From NCBI GenBank assembly GCA_021204735.1, contig JAJPYV010000426.1:1-7329 (forward strand): a stretch of DNA of 7,329 nt. The letters are read 5' to 3'. Shown here piece by piece: positions 1 to 6,451 of the stretch. This DNA comes from Prevotella sp. Lineage in GTDB: Bacteria; Bacteroidota; Bacteroidia; Bacteroidales; Bacteroidaceae. The position numbers and the translations under genes were made by a program. The notes under the pieces were generated by a model. It saw only the letters and a list, made by a program, of their open reading frames with translations. It was not told the origin of the DNA and made no database searches. Within the stretch, counting starts at the first letter, position 1, and the number at the start of each line of letters is the position of its first letter.

Positions 1-2
1 CT

Positions 3-68
3 ACTATGCAGGCTAAACACACGGATCGGGCAGATGGGACATCCGAGACTGCAGAAGACAAAACATAA
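3..68 (+). CDS. Possible C-terminal tail of an upstream gene (partial)
   Basis: An open frame enters from the left edge and stops at TAA (66-68), leaving a hydrophilic tail ending in ETAEDKT. Its function cannot be told from about 21 residues. Support is limited: the tail is polar and charged, as many protein C-termini are, and a strong hairpin begins 17 nt after the stop. A second frame (from base 1, stopping at TGA 121-123) is also open, but it would run through the hairpin and is less likely. The whole segment could also be non-coding. Confidence 0.3.
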   Translation, partial: TMQAKHTDRADGTSETAEDKT

Positions 69-85
69 TTCATTACATGCGAATC

Positions 86-120
86 TGCCTGCCTGCAGGA
101 CAAAACTCCTGCAGGCGGCA
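86..120 (+). promoter_or_regulatory. Strong hairpin upstream of the lipoprotein gene
   Basis: Arms GCCTGCAGGA (91-100) and TCCTGCAGGC (107-116) are perfect inverted complements around the loop CAAAAC. The helix extends by TGCC (86-89) with GGCA (117-120) if T90 is bulged, giving about 14 pairs. No T-run follows, so it is not a standard intrinsic terminator. It could be a processed or factor-assisted 3' end of the upstream gene, or a 5'-leader stem-loop of the lipoprotein mRNA. A CATAAT hexamer at 64-69 could be a -10 box placing the start near 76, but no -35 match was found. A smaller hairpin in the galT leader is followed by the same flanking sequence. Confidence 0.5.
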
Positions 121-136
121 TGATTAGCGCCATATA
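110..136 (+). repeat. Shared leader element, copy 1 (before lipoprotein gene)
   Basis: TGCAGGCGGCAT (110-121), a 4-nt spacer, then AGCGCCATATA (126-136). The same two blocks, with one mismatch in the first and none in the second, occur before galT at 6583-6594 and 6602-6612 with a 7-nt spacer. The first block is the 3' arm of the upstream hairpin. The second block ends 6 nt before the Shine-Dalgarno sequence. A common regulator-binding or RNA element is inferred, not shown. Confidence 0.45.
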
Positions 137-142
137 TTTCAC

Positions 143-147
143 AGGAG
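143..147 (+). promoter_or_regulatory. Ribosome binding site of the lipoprotein gene
   Basis: AGGAG lies 6 nt before ATG at 154. It fixes this start, which also gives a complete lipoprotein signal peptide directly after Met1. Confidence 0.85.
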
Positions 148-153
148 ATATTT

Positions 154-234
154 ATGAGAAGTAAAGTCAAGTACCTGTTCATACTGCTGCTCAGCCTGGT
201 GCTTGTATTCACACTGGCCTTTGCATCAGCCTGC
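154..234 (+). other. Lipoprotein signal peptide and lipidation Cys27
   Basis: Codons 1-27: two basic groups (Arg2/Lys4, Lys6), about 17 hydrophobic residues, then ASAC. Cys27 is the predicted acylated residue, followed by NKHKDD and a disordered acidic linker that would hold the first folded module away from the membrane. The lipobox is slightly off consensus at -3, so it is read as probable rather than certain. Confidence 0.8.
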
Positions 235-3200
235 AACAAGCACAAAGATGACGGAGACGGAGAAAACCCCAGCGGTGACATCAGCCCGGACGGCGACGGC
301 ACGGGCAATGAAGGGGACAACAGTGAGAACGGAGGCAACAATGACACAACCGTCACTGTGGCATACTATTACATCTCACTTTCATCCGCAAATTCCCCCT
401 CATACAGTGAATCTTCCAGCGTGCCTTCATCATACCTGTTCACACAGAACGGGGTTGATTACACTCTTTCAATCCATCTGGACGCAGATGATACTTTCAC
501 AATCAACGAAGTAGGTTCCTCGGCATCCTTCGGGTACAGCTCTGTCTGGTCCACTCAGACAGCCCTTGCAAGCGGCACATCCGGAAGCATTTCCGTAAGC
601 TTCAGCGCAACCTACACGCTTACACTGTCGCCTTCCGAGGATCTCATTTCATACAGCTACACTCCGGACCTTTCAGGTGTTGAAATAACCAGCTCCACAA
701 CAGACCTCACGGCCGGACAGACATATCCGTTTGCGGCACAGCTTGTATACACTGACTCCACAACAGGCTCCGGCACCATAACCTGGTCTTCATCCAACAC
801 TGACGCGGCTACTGTTGACTCAGACGGAACCGTCACGGCAGTGGCAGCGGGCACTGCAGTCATTACCGCAGCCAGCGGGTCTTTCTCAGCAACCGTCACC
901 CTGACAGTAGCGGCGGCCGAGGACAATTCCGGCAACGAAGAAGGGAACGGCGGCACCAGCGGCACTGTAACAGTAACTGGCATCTCACTTGATGTGGATA
1001 GCCTCAGCCTTGAGCTTGGCGATGAATATACCTTCGCCGTTACAATAGAGCCTGAAGATGCAACAAACAAAGCCGTTATCTGGTACTCATCTAACTCAGA
1101 TGTTGCTACAGTTGAAGGCGGAGTCTTAACAGCTGTTGGATACGGCACAACGACAATCACAGCAACCGCTGCCGGCGGATCCAATGTTGCTCCTGCAACC
1201 TGTCTGGTTACAGTCTCCAAGCCTGTGACATCCATATCTCTTGATCCTTCAGCCGCCAGCATTCCTGTAGGCGGCACGAGAGACATAGCGGTATCATTCG
1301 TTCCTTCAGATGCCACAAACCAGGACTATGACATCCAGGTCGGCGGTGATGACAGCACATGCATATCCTACACAGTCAGCGGCTCCACAATCACAGTGAC
1401 AGGCGTTTCCACAGGATCTGCGACACTGACCATTACCTCAGCTGACAACGAAGAAGCTTCCGCTGTCTGCACGATTACTGTAATTGCAGAGGGAGAGGCT
1501 GTATATTACATCAGCTCATCCACAGCGACTGTAATGATGGAGCAGTCCACAACTCTTTCGGTTACTGCTGTCAACGACACTATCTCAGACATCAGCTGGT
1601 CCACATCTGAAAGCAGAATAGCCACTGTAACTGCCGGCACAACATCGACGGCTGATTCCACATCAACAGCCACCGCAACTGTTACCGGCCAGTATTTCGG
1701 CGTTGCCACAATTACAGCTACAGTGACACTGGCATCCAGCGGACAGCAGACACTCACCTGCTCTGTTCTGGTTGCTGATGACTTCTATTTCCTGTACGGA
1801 TTAGGAGGAACATGGGAGGTTTATTCCGACTCTGATTCAGCACAGTCAGCAGGCGTACTTCTTGATGCAACATCCGAGCAGGGCGTATATACCATAACCA
1901 GGCATTTTGATGCCGATGACTCATTCCATATCGCATATCCCAGCGTTGCAAGCTTCCTGGATTCAGACGGCAACTGGTATGTCCAGATATATGCATGGGA
2001 GTACTATGATGCATCCCAGTCTGATACAGATTACCTTGGCAGCAATCTGTCCAGCGCAAATGACTTTACAATAAAATATGCCGGAACATACACCGTAACG
2101 CTTGACCTTTCTGACAAGGGCGAATGCACGTCCGACACAGGATACGGCTGCGTATACATCAAGATGGTATCCCTTGACCCCGCAAGCGTATCAGTCACCG
2201 GCTCCAGCAGCCTGCAGATAGCAGAAGGCGAATCAAGCGTATCCACTGAGCTCACATTCTCGTATGCTCCTGAAAACGCAACCGTCACGGAAGACATGTT
2301 CTCCGTCGAGGAAACATACAGTGACAACACATATGCAGACGGGTACATCAGCGTTGAGCCTGACTTAGAGTCCGGCACCATAAAGGTCACACTGCTTCAG
2401 AATCCTGCCTCCGGATTCACTGTAACGCTCACAGTGTGGGTAGGCTCTGCAAGCACAACATATCCTATATCCGTAATGGTATCCGGAGAGGAGAAGACTG
2501 AAGTCACAGCCGTTACGTTTGATAATGACGTTTACTACATCAATGTAAACAACGGCGGCGATGCCTGGACCACAACCGTATCAGCATCTGCAAACGGGAC
2601 AGTAACCGGCGTTACATATTCTGTATCTTCAGATGAATCAGATTATGTCTCCGTCATTGCAGATTCCGGCCTTGTAACAGCATCCGGACTTGGCACATTC
2701 ACGATAACCGCAACATCCACGGACAACTCCAGCGTGTCCGGTACAACAAAGGTTGTAGTTTACTCCGATATCATCTACCTCAACGGCATAATCGCCAGCG
2801 AAAGCCTTACATGGGACAACAAGGCCGCTGCCCCCGGAGATTCCTTTGATTCTGACACATACGGCAATGTTGGGTTTACGGATGTCAATAATTCCCATAC
2901 TTCATTCACACTTACAGTAACCCTTGGCCTCAATGATCAGTTCAAGATTGTGTTCATGGGAATGGATTCCGATTGGAAGACCGCCATCACAAATAGCGGT
3001 GACAACTTCACAGTATCTTCAGCAGGGGCTTACGAGATAACAGTAGACCTTTCCGGAACAACTCCTTCAGTTACAATGACCACTGCAGTTGTCGCTCAGT
3101 CCATCGAGTTTACGAGCAAGTATTCCACAATGGCTCCGAACGATGAGAATATATTCGTAGCTACCGTTACATTCTCCAACGGCGATACAACCACAGAGGG

Positions 3201-4899
3201 AGTAACCTATACATCATCCGATGAAGAAAAGCTCACGATAGATTCCTCAACCGGTGCTGCAAAAGCTTTGGCTGCCGGAGAAGTAACCATAACAGCATCT
3301 TATTCAGGCCTCGATCCCATCACATTCACTGTAACCATATCCGAGGATGCAACAAACACTGTAACCGTATCATTAAACGATGCTGTGGCAAAACTTGGAA
3401 CAGACACATCTCTCACAGTATCCATAGACGGTGCTGAGATTACATCTGTATCCTGGAGTTCATCCGAAACCGCTGTCGCAACTGTATCCGGCACAGACCA
3501 AACAGGCACTGTAACCCCTGTATGGTATGGAAGCACAACAATCACTGCATCTGTATCTGTATCGGACGGAAACACGTATGTAGCATCCTGCACCGTAGTT
3601 GTAACAGATGATTTCTTCTATCTCACCGGTTCTGTAGGCACAGACAGCTGGGGCCATTACTCATCATCTGAATATGCGGCCTCTGCAGGTGTGCTCATGG
3701 AACCCACAACGGACAACCAGTATGTCTATACGATTGAGATAGGCCTGACCACATCAAACGCATTCCAGATTATGTATCCCGTTGGAGACGGATCCTGGGA
3801 TTACAAGATTACACCTTCATACTATGATGCTTCATCATCAGATACCACTTATGTCAACAACACCAGTGATGAGTTTGGCATAAATACAAACGGCACATAC
3901 ACTGTAACGCTGGATCTCTCTGACGGCATTGCCAAGGTTTACATCAAGCTCGTATCCATAGATATCACAAGCGCAACTGTAACTGTCACAAGCGGATCTG
4001 CACTCATGGATCCCGCGACAAACAGCACGACAGTGCTGTCCGTAACGGACATTACTCCTACCGGCGCAACAGTTGACAACTTCACTGCGACACTGTCTGA
4101 CAATGCAGACGGCTATCTGACAATCTCCAGCATAGATACAAGCAACTATACAGTTACTCTCACATGCAGCAACTATGCAACGGAAAGCAACTATGTAGTT
4201 ACTGTCACCATTACAATCGGCTCATTAGTGAAGGCCTATGACATCACTATAAAGGTAGAAGGCGAGCAGGAAACAGCAGTGTCATCCATTGCATTCAAGG
4301 ATTACACTACAGAAGACAGCGGGATTCCTCAGTACCAGTTTGATGTCAGCACATCAGGCGGGACGTCTAACTGGAGTTTCCTGATAACTGCGGAAGTAAA
4401 CAGTGATGCGTCTGTTCAAGGCGTTACATACTCATGCTCAGATCTCACGATATCCTCAGACGGTTCATTCACAGTTACATCGCTCGGTACATACACCGTG
4501 ACTGCCACAGCCAATGGAGACAGCAGTTATACAGCAACCTGCGAGGTAACTGTATACTCAACATTCTATATCCTTGGAAATGTTAATACTTGGACATACC
4601 TCTCGGATACAGACACTTCATTGTCCGGTACGGCCTTTGAAAACTATGCATTCACTGCATCCAACAACAACAAGACATTCACTTTCACATATGGCTCCGA
4701 CTCAACATGGTCCAACTTCGTAATATGCTTCCTCGGCGGTGGAACCTCATGGGACGAATGCTTCAAGGGTGCAGATGTTACGACTGCAACAGATGGCAAG
4801 GGCTGGGTAAATACGTCAGATAACTGTATGCAGGCTGCTGAAGGTGCTGTTATAACTATAGACCTCTCCGGCGCAACACCTGTCATCACGATTACGTAA
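154..4899 (+). CDS. Large secreted lipoprotein with BIG2-type Ig-like domains and five carbohydrate-binding-like modules
   Basis: 1581 residues; probably a surface adhesin or glycan-binding protein. Residues 1-27 are a lipoprotein signal: MRSK basic start, Leu/Val/Phe core, and cleavage before Cys27 (FASAC, with Ala rather than the usual Leu at -3). Residues 28-66 are an acidic Gly/Asp/Asn linker. Then: module A1 (69-173); BIG2 domains at about 174-253, 274-354 and 357-445 (a W-x-SSN motif is clear in the first and recognisable in the second, WYSSN; the third is degenerate); Ig-like 449-541; module A2 (542-672); Ig-like 673-780; BIG2-like 784-870; module B1 (871-978); BIG2 979-1063; Ig-like 1068-1151; module A3 (1152-1267); Ig-like 1268-1371; BIG2-like 1376-1468; module B2 (1469-1581). 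No catalytic domain, LPXTG motif or C-terminal membrane segment is visible, so anchoring should be through the lipid on Cys27. Ser, Thr, Asp and Val dominate and Arg is nearly absent. The A/B modules recall SusE/SusF-like starch-binding folds by their F-x-I and GTYTVTLDLS strands, but that family call is uncertain. Confidence 0.9.
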   Translation: MRSKVKYLFILLLSLVLVFTLAFASACNKHKDDGDGENPSGDISPDGDGTGNEGDNSENGGNNDTTVTVAYYYISLSSANSPSYSESSSVPSSYLFTQNGVDYTLSIHLDADDTFTINEVGSSASFGYSSVWSTQTALASGTSGSISVSFSATYTLTLSPSEDLISYSYTPDLSGVEITSSTTDLTAGQTYPFAAQLVYTDSTTGSGTITWSSSNTDAATVDSDGTVTAVAAGTAVITAASGSFSATVTLTVAAAEDNSGNEEGNGGTSGTVTVTGISLDVDSLSLELGDEYTFAVTIEPEDATNKAVIWYSSNSDVATVEGGVLTAVGYGTTTITATAAGGSNVAPATCLVTVSKPVTSISLDPSAASIPVGGTRDIAVSFVPSDATNQDYDIQVGGDDSTCISYTVSGSTITVTGVSTGSATLTITSADNEEASAVCTITVIAEGEAVYYISSSTATVMMEQSTTLSVTAVNDTISDISWSTSESRIATVTAGTTSTADSTSTATATVTGQYFGVATITATVTLASSGQQTLTCSVLVADDFYFLYGLGGTWEVYSDSDSAQSAGVLLDATSEQGVYTITRHFDADDSFHIAYPSVASFLDSDGNWYVQIYAWEYYDASQSDTDYLGSNLSSANDFTIKYAGTYTVTLDLSDKGECTSDTGYGCVYIKMVSLDPASVSVTGSSSLQIAEGESSVSTELTFSYAPENATVTEDMFSVEETYSDNTYADGYISVEPDLESGTIKVTLLQNPASGFTVTLTVWVGSASTTYPISVMVSGEEKTEVTAVTFDNDVYYINVNNGGDAWTTTVSASANGTVTGVTYSVSSDESDYVSVIADSGLVTASGLGTFTITATSTDNSSVSGTTKVVVYSDIIYLNGIIASESLTWDNKAAAPGDSFDSDTYGNVGFTDVNNSHTSFTLTVTLGLNDQFKIVFMGMDSDWKTAITNSGDNFTVSSAGAYEITVDLSGTTPSVTMTTAVVAQSIEFTSKYSTMAPNDENIFVATVTFSNGDTTTEGVTYTSSDEEKLTIDSSTGAAKALAAGEVTITASYSGLDPITFTVTISEDATNTVTVSLNDAVAKLGTDTSLTVSIDGAEITSVSWSSSETAVATVSGTDQTGTVTPVWYGSTTITASVSVSDGNTYVASCTVVVTDDFFYLTGSVGTDSWGHYSSSEYAASAGVLMEPTTDNQYVYTIEIGLTTSNAFQIMYPVGDGSWDYKITPSYYDASSSDTTYVNNTSDEFGINTNGTYTVTLDLSDGIAKVYIKLVSIDITSATVTVTSGSALMDPATNSTTVLSVTDITPTGATVDNFTATLSDNADGYLTISSIDTSNYTVTLTCSNYATESNYVVTVTITIGSLVKAYDITIKVEGEQETAVSSIAFKDYTTEDSGIPQYQFDVSTSGGTSNWSFLITAEVNSDASVQGVTYSCSDLTISSDGSFTVTSLGTYTVTATANGDSSYTATCEVTVYSTFYILGNVNTWTYLSDTDTSLSGTAFENYAFTASNNNKTFTFTYGSDSTWSNFVICFLGGGTSWDECFKGADVTTATDGKGWVNTSDNCMQAAEGAVITIDLSGATPVITIT
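358..672 (+). other. Beta-sandwich module A1 (carbohydrate-binding-like)
   Basis: Residues 69-173. It shares HLDADDTF-x-I followed by S-ASF with module A2 (HFDADDSF-x-I followed by V-ASF at residues 584-601), and ends in a YTLTL strand matching the YTVTLDLS strand of A2 and A3. It is the most diverged and most N-terminal of the five copies and stands alone, outside the super-repeat. Confidence 0.5.
1498..3087 (+). repeat. Super-repeat copy 1 in the lipoprotein (residues 449-978)
   Basis: Order: Ig-like, module A2, Ig-like, BIG2-like, module B1. Landmarks matching copy 2 in the same order: ISWSTSES; ADDFYFLYG; SAGVLLDAT; YYDASQSDT; GTYTVTLDLSD; VYIKMVSLD; YPISVMVSGEEKTEV; VTGVTYSVSS; GLGTFTITAT; VVVYSDIIYLNG; and a closing ITVDLSGTTPSVTMT. 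The repeat is at the protein level. I did not see long identical DNA stretches between copies, so the duplication looks old. Confidence 0.75.
3355..4896 (+). repeat. Super-repeat copy 2 in the lipoprotein (residues 1068-1581)
   Basis: Landmarks in the same order as copy 1: VSWSSSET; TDDFFYLTG; SAGVLMEPT; YYDASSSDT; GTYTVTLDLSD; VYIKLVSID; YDITIKVEGEQETAV; VQGVTYSCSD; SLGTYTVTAT; VTVYSTFYILGN; and a closing ITIDLSGATPVITIT, where the protein ends. One extra BIG2 domain (979-1063) separates the two copies. Module B2 carries three cysteines (1525, 1536, 1558) that B1 lacks. Confidence 0.75.
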
Positions 4900-5073
4900 T
4901 CTTGCCAGTTACTACACAGGATTACAACATATTTGCATGCATCGTTGTTATCCCTGCGGACACATTAACCTAGATCCTTTGGCACATATCTTACTCATCC
5001 AACTGGAATATATGTTAGCCTATCTCCACGCCGTGCCATTCATTATGGACGGTTGTGCAGTTGCATAATTCAT
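4900..5073 (+). other. 3' untranslated stretch after the lipoprotein gene, no gene seen
   Basis: 174 nt between the TAA stop and the terminator stem. No ribosome site with a credible frame, no tRNA-like fold and no clear promoter was found on either strand. It contains TTTGCATGC (4930-4938), repeated at 5086-5094 inside the terminator hairpin. It is most simply read as mRNA 3' end. Confidence 0.4.
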
Positions 5074-5138
5074 AAAATTTCTCTGTTTGCATGCCCGGCC
5101 TGCGAAGAACAGACCGGGAGAGACAGAGAGATTTTTTT
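5074..5138 (+). terminator. Intrinsic terminator of the lipoprotein transcript
   Basis: Outer stem AAAATTTCTCTGT (5074-5086) pairs with ACAGAGAGATTTT (5123-5135) with one G-U pair. Inner stem CCCGG (5094-5098) pairs with CCGGG (5114-5118). The helix runs directly into seven Ts (5132-5138). On the opposite strand the T-run is only four bases, so it is chiefly a + strand terminator. It separates the lipoprotein gene from the gal genes. Confidence 0.85.
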
Positions 5139-5181
5139 GTCACGGCGGCAATGATTTTCGTCACAAACTTGGTGTATGCCG

Positions 5182-5211
5182 TTGCAAGTTTTCAGGCCGT
5201 TATGATATAAT
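5182..5211 (+). promoter_or_regulatory. Promoter of galE (extended -10)
   Basis: TATAAT (5206-5211) is a perfect sigma-70/sigma-A -10 box preceded by TG at 5203-5204 (TG-A-TATAAT, extended -10). A -35 candidate TTGCAA (5182-5187, 4 of 6 to TTGACA) sits 18 bp upstream. Transcription would start near 5217-5219, about 180 nt before the galE start. A short inverted repeat CCCTG-TCTT-CAGGG (5214-5227) covers the expected start region and could be an operator. Confidence 0.75.
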
Positions 5212-5213
5212 CA

Positions 5214-5227
5214 CCCTGTCTTCAGGG
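5214..5227. promoter_or_regulatory. Inverted repeat at the predicted galE transcription start
   Basis: CCCTG (5214-5218) and CAGGG (5223-5227) are perfect complements around TCTT. Its place 3-16 bp downstream of the -10 box suits a repressor operator. It is short enough to be chance, and no regulator gene is in the window. Confidence 0.25.
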
Positions 5228-5244
5228 GGCGGTCTTTTGGCTGT

Positions 5245-5375
5245 GTCCTGCGCTCCTTTAAGACAAATAAGGGCTGTTTGGAAGCCTTTTGCGTATGCCG
5301 CGGCGTTATGCGCGGCAGAATGGATATGATGGAAGCCGCAAAGCTCCCGGGCAAGGTCCGGAGTGAGCTGCGGAC
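5245..5375 (+). promoter_or_regulatory. Structured 5' leader of galE (class unknown)
   Basis: A rod-like fold is possible. The closing helix pairs GTCC-GC-GCTC (5245-5255, T5249 bulged) with GAGC-GC-GGAC (5365-5375, T5369 bulged). A middle helix pairs TTTGCG (5288-5293) with CGCAAA (5337-5342). A terminal hairpin TGCCGCG (5296-5302) pairs with CGCGGCA (5311-5317). An exclusive alternative is AGCTCC-C-GG (5342-5350) with CCGGAG-TG-AGCT (5358-5369), and GTCCG/CGGAC (5357-5361/5371-5375) is another. CTCC at 5253-5256 can also pair with GGAG in the galE ribosome site. This is compatible with regulated switching, but no known riboswitch core was recognised and GC-rich sequence folds readily by chance. 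Confidence 0.3.
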
Positions 5376-5403
5376 AATTTTCGGAGGGTACGAGAGTATA
5401 TGA
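5320..5403 (+). CDS. Possible 27-residue leader peptide overlapping the galE start
   Basis: Starting at ATG 5320 (alternatives 5308, 5326 and 5329), the frame reads MDMMEAAKLPGK, then VRSELRTIFGGYESI, and stops at TGA 5401-5403, overlapping the galE ATG as ATGA. The galE ribosome site lies inside this frame, so translation of the leader could couple to galE or open the leader fold. Against it: no clear Shine-Dalgarno precedes any of the four ATGs, and any gene beginning ATGA gives such an overlap automatically. Confidence 0.2.
   Translation: MDMMEAAKLPGKVRSELRTIFGGYESI
5383..5388 (+). promoter_or_regulatory. Ribosome binding site of galE
   Basis: GGAGGG, 11 nt before ATG at 5400. The spacing is longer than usual, but no better start lies nearer, and the protein begins at once with the Rossmann strand KANVLVTGG. 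Confidence 0.75.
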
Positions 5404-6419
5404 AGGCCAATGTCTTGGTTACCGGCGGTGCCGGATACATAGGGTCACATACAGTTGTGGAGCTTTTGGAGAACGGCTGCGGCGCCGTTGTCGTGGACAA
5501 TCTTTCCAACTCCTGCGAGGAGAGCATAAGGAGAGTGGAGAAGATCACGGGCAAGGAAGTCAAGTTCTACAACGCAGACGTAAGGGACAAGGCTGCCCTT
5601 TCAAAGGTCTTTGAAGAGAATCATATAGACTGGGTGATTCATTTTGCCGGTCTTAAGGCTGTGGGCGAGTCCTGTGAGAAGCCCATAGAGTATTATGACA
5701 ACAACCTGTACGGCACCCTGTGCCTGCTGGAGGTCATGAGGTCATACGGATGCAAGAAGATAGTCTTCTCTTCATCCGCCACGGTATACGGAGATCCGGA
5801 AGTGCTGCCCTTAACGGAGCAGTGCAAGACCGGCGGGACAACCAACCCGTACGGCACTTCCAAGTACTTCCAGGAGATTATGCTCCAGGACGTGTACAAG
5901 GCGGACAAGGAGTGGACCGTGGTGCTGCTAAGATATTTCAACCCGGTAGGGGCGCATGAGTCTGGGCTTATAGGAGAAGATCCAAAGGGCATCCCAAACA
6001 ACCTCACCCCGTACATTGCAAAGGTGGCAATAGGGGAGCTGCCGGAGATAAGGGTGTTCGGCAATGACTACCCTACTCCGGACGGCACAGGCGTCAGGGA
6101 TTACATACATGTCGTAGACCTTGCCGCAGGCCATGTGGCAGCCATAGACAAGATTTCCGGCACAGGAGTGTACATCTATAACTTAGGGACCGGAATCGGA
6201 TACAGCGTCCTGGATGTCATTCACGCCTTTGAAAAGGCATGCGGGCATCCTTTGAAGTACAGCATAAAGCCCAGGAGAGCCGGAGACATAGCCATGTGCT
6301 ACGCAGACGCCTCCAAGGCCAAGGCAGAGCTTGGCTGGGAAGCAAAGCTGGGCATAGATGAGATGTGCGCATCCCTGTGGAAGTGGCAGAGCATGAACCC
6401 AAAGGGGTACAGGGAGTAA
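5400..6419 (+). CDS. galE: UDP-glucose 4-epimerase GalE
   Basis: 339 residues, full length for the family (E. coli GalE is 338). A cytosolic NAD-dependent extended short-chain dehydrogenase/reductase that interconverts UDP-galactose and UDP-glucose in the Leloir pathway. Visible features: the NAD-binding motif TGGAGYIGS (8-16); HFAGLKAVGES (81-91); FSSSATVYG (123-131) with catalytic Ser126; NPYGTSK with catalytic Tyr151 and Lys155; RYFNPVGAH (178-186); and the C-terminal substrate segment PTPDGTGVRDYIHVVDLA (226-242). The position equal to E. coli Tyr299 is Cys300 (PRRAGDIAMCYADASKA), a change linked in other GalE proteins to acceptance of N-acetylated UDP-sugars. It has its own promoter and a long leader. 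galT follows 221 nt downstream on the same strand, consistent with a gal cluster. Confidence 0.97.
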   Translation: MKANVLVTGGAGYIGSHTVVELLENGCGAVVVDNLSNSCEESIRRVEKITGKEVKFYNADVRDKAALSKVFEENHIDWVIHFAGLKAVGESCEKPIEYYDNNLYGTLCLLEVMRSYGCKKIVFSSSATVYGDPEVLPLTEQCKTGGTTNPYGTSKYFQEIMLQDVYKADKEWTVVLLRYFNPVGAHESGLIGEDPKGIPNNLTPYIAKVAIGELPEIRVFGNDYPTPDGTGVRDYIHVVDLAAGHVAAIDKISGTGVYIYNLGTGIGYSVLDVIHAFEKACGHPLKYSIKPRRAGDIAMCYADASKAKAELGWEAKLGIDEMCASLWKWQSMNPKGYRE

Positions 6420-6451
6420 TCTCCTGCAGACGCCCGCACAAGAACACAAGG

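Noticed and set aside
203..514. Open frame overlapping the start of the lipoprotein gene in another frame
   Set aside because: It lies within the signal peptide and linker codons, has no ribosome site and resembles nothing; it is a frame shadow.
657..1316. Long antisense open frame inside the lipoprotein gene, with others at 1506-1757, 2031-2390 and 3300-3593
   Set aside because: They follow from the Ser/Thr/Val-rich codons of the sense gene (TCN, ACN, GTN read backwards give few stops). They lack ribosome sites and recognisable domains.
154..4899. Sortase-anchored surface protein
   Set aside because: There is no LPXTG-like motif, hydrophobic stretch or basic tail at the C-terminus; the protein ends on a beta-strand, while Cys27 gives a lipoprotein anchor.
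5087..5329. 80-codon open frame between the lipoprotein gene and galE
   Set aside because: It starts inside the intrinsic terminator, runs through the galE promoter, and has no ribosome site.
5217..5399. 6S RNA or SRP RNA gene in the galE leader
   Set aside because: The rod-like fold and a GGTCCGGAG stretch invite the comparison. However, the SRP tetraloop region and asymmetric loop are absent, no 6S-like central bubble is clear, and there is no terminator before galE.
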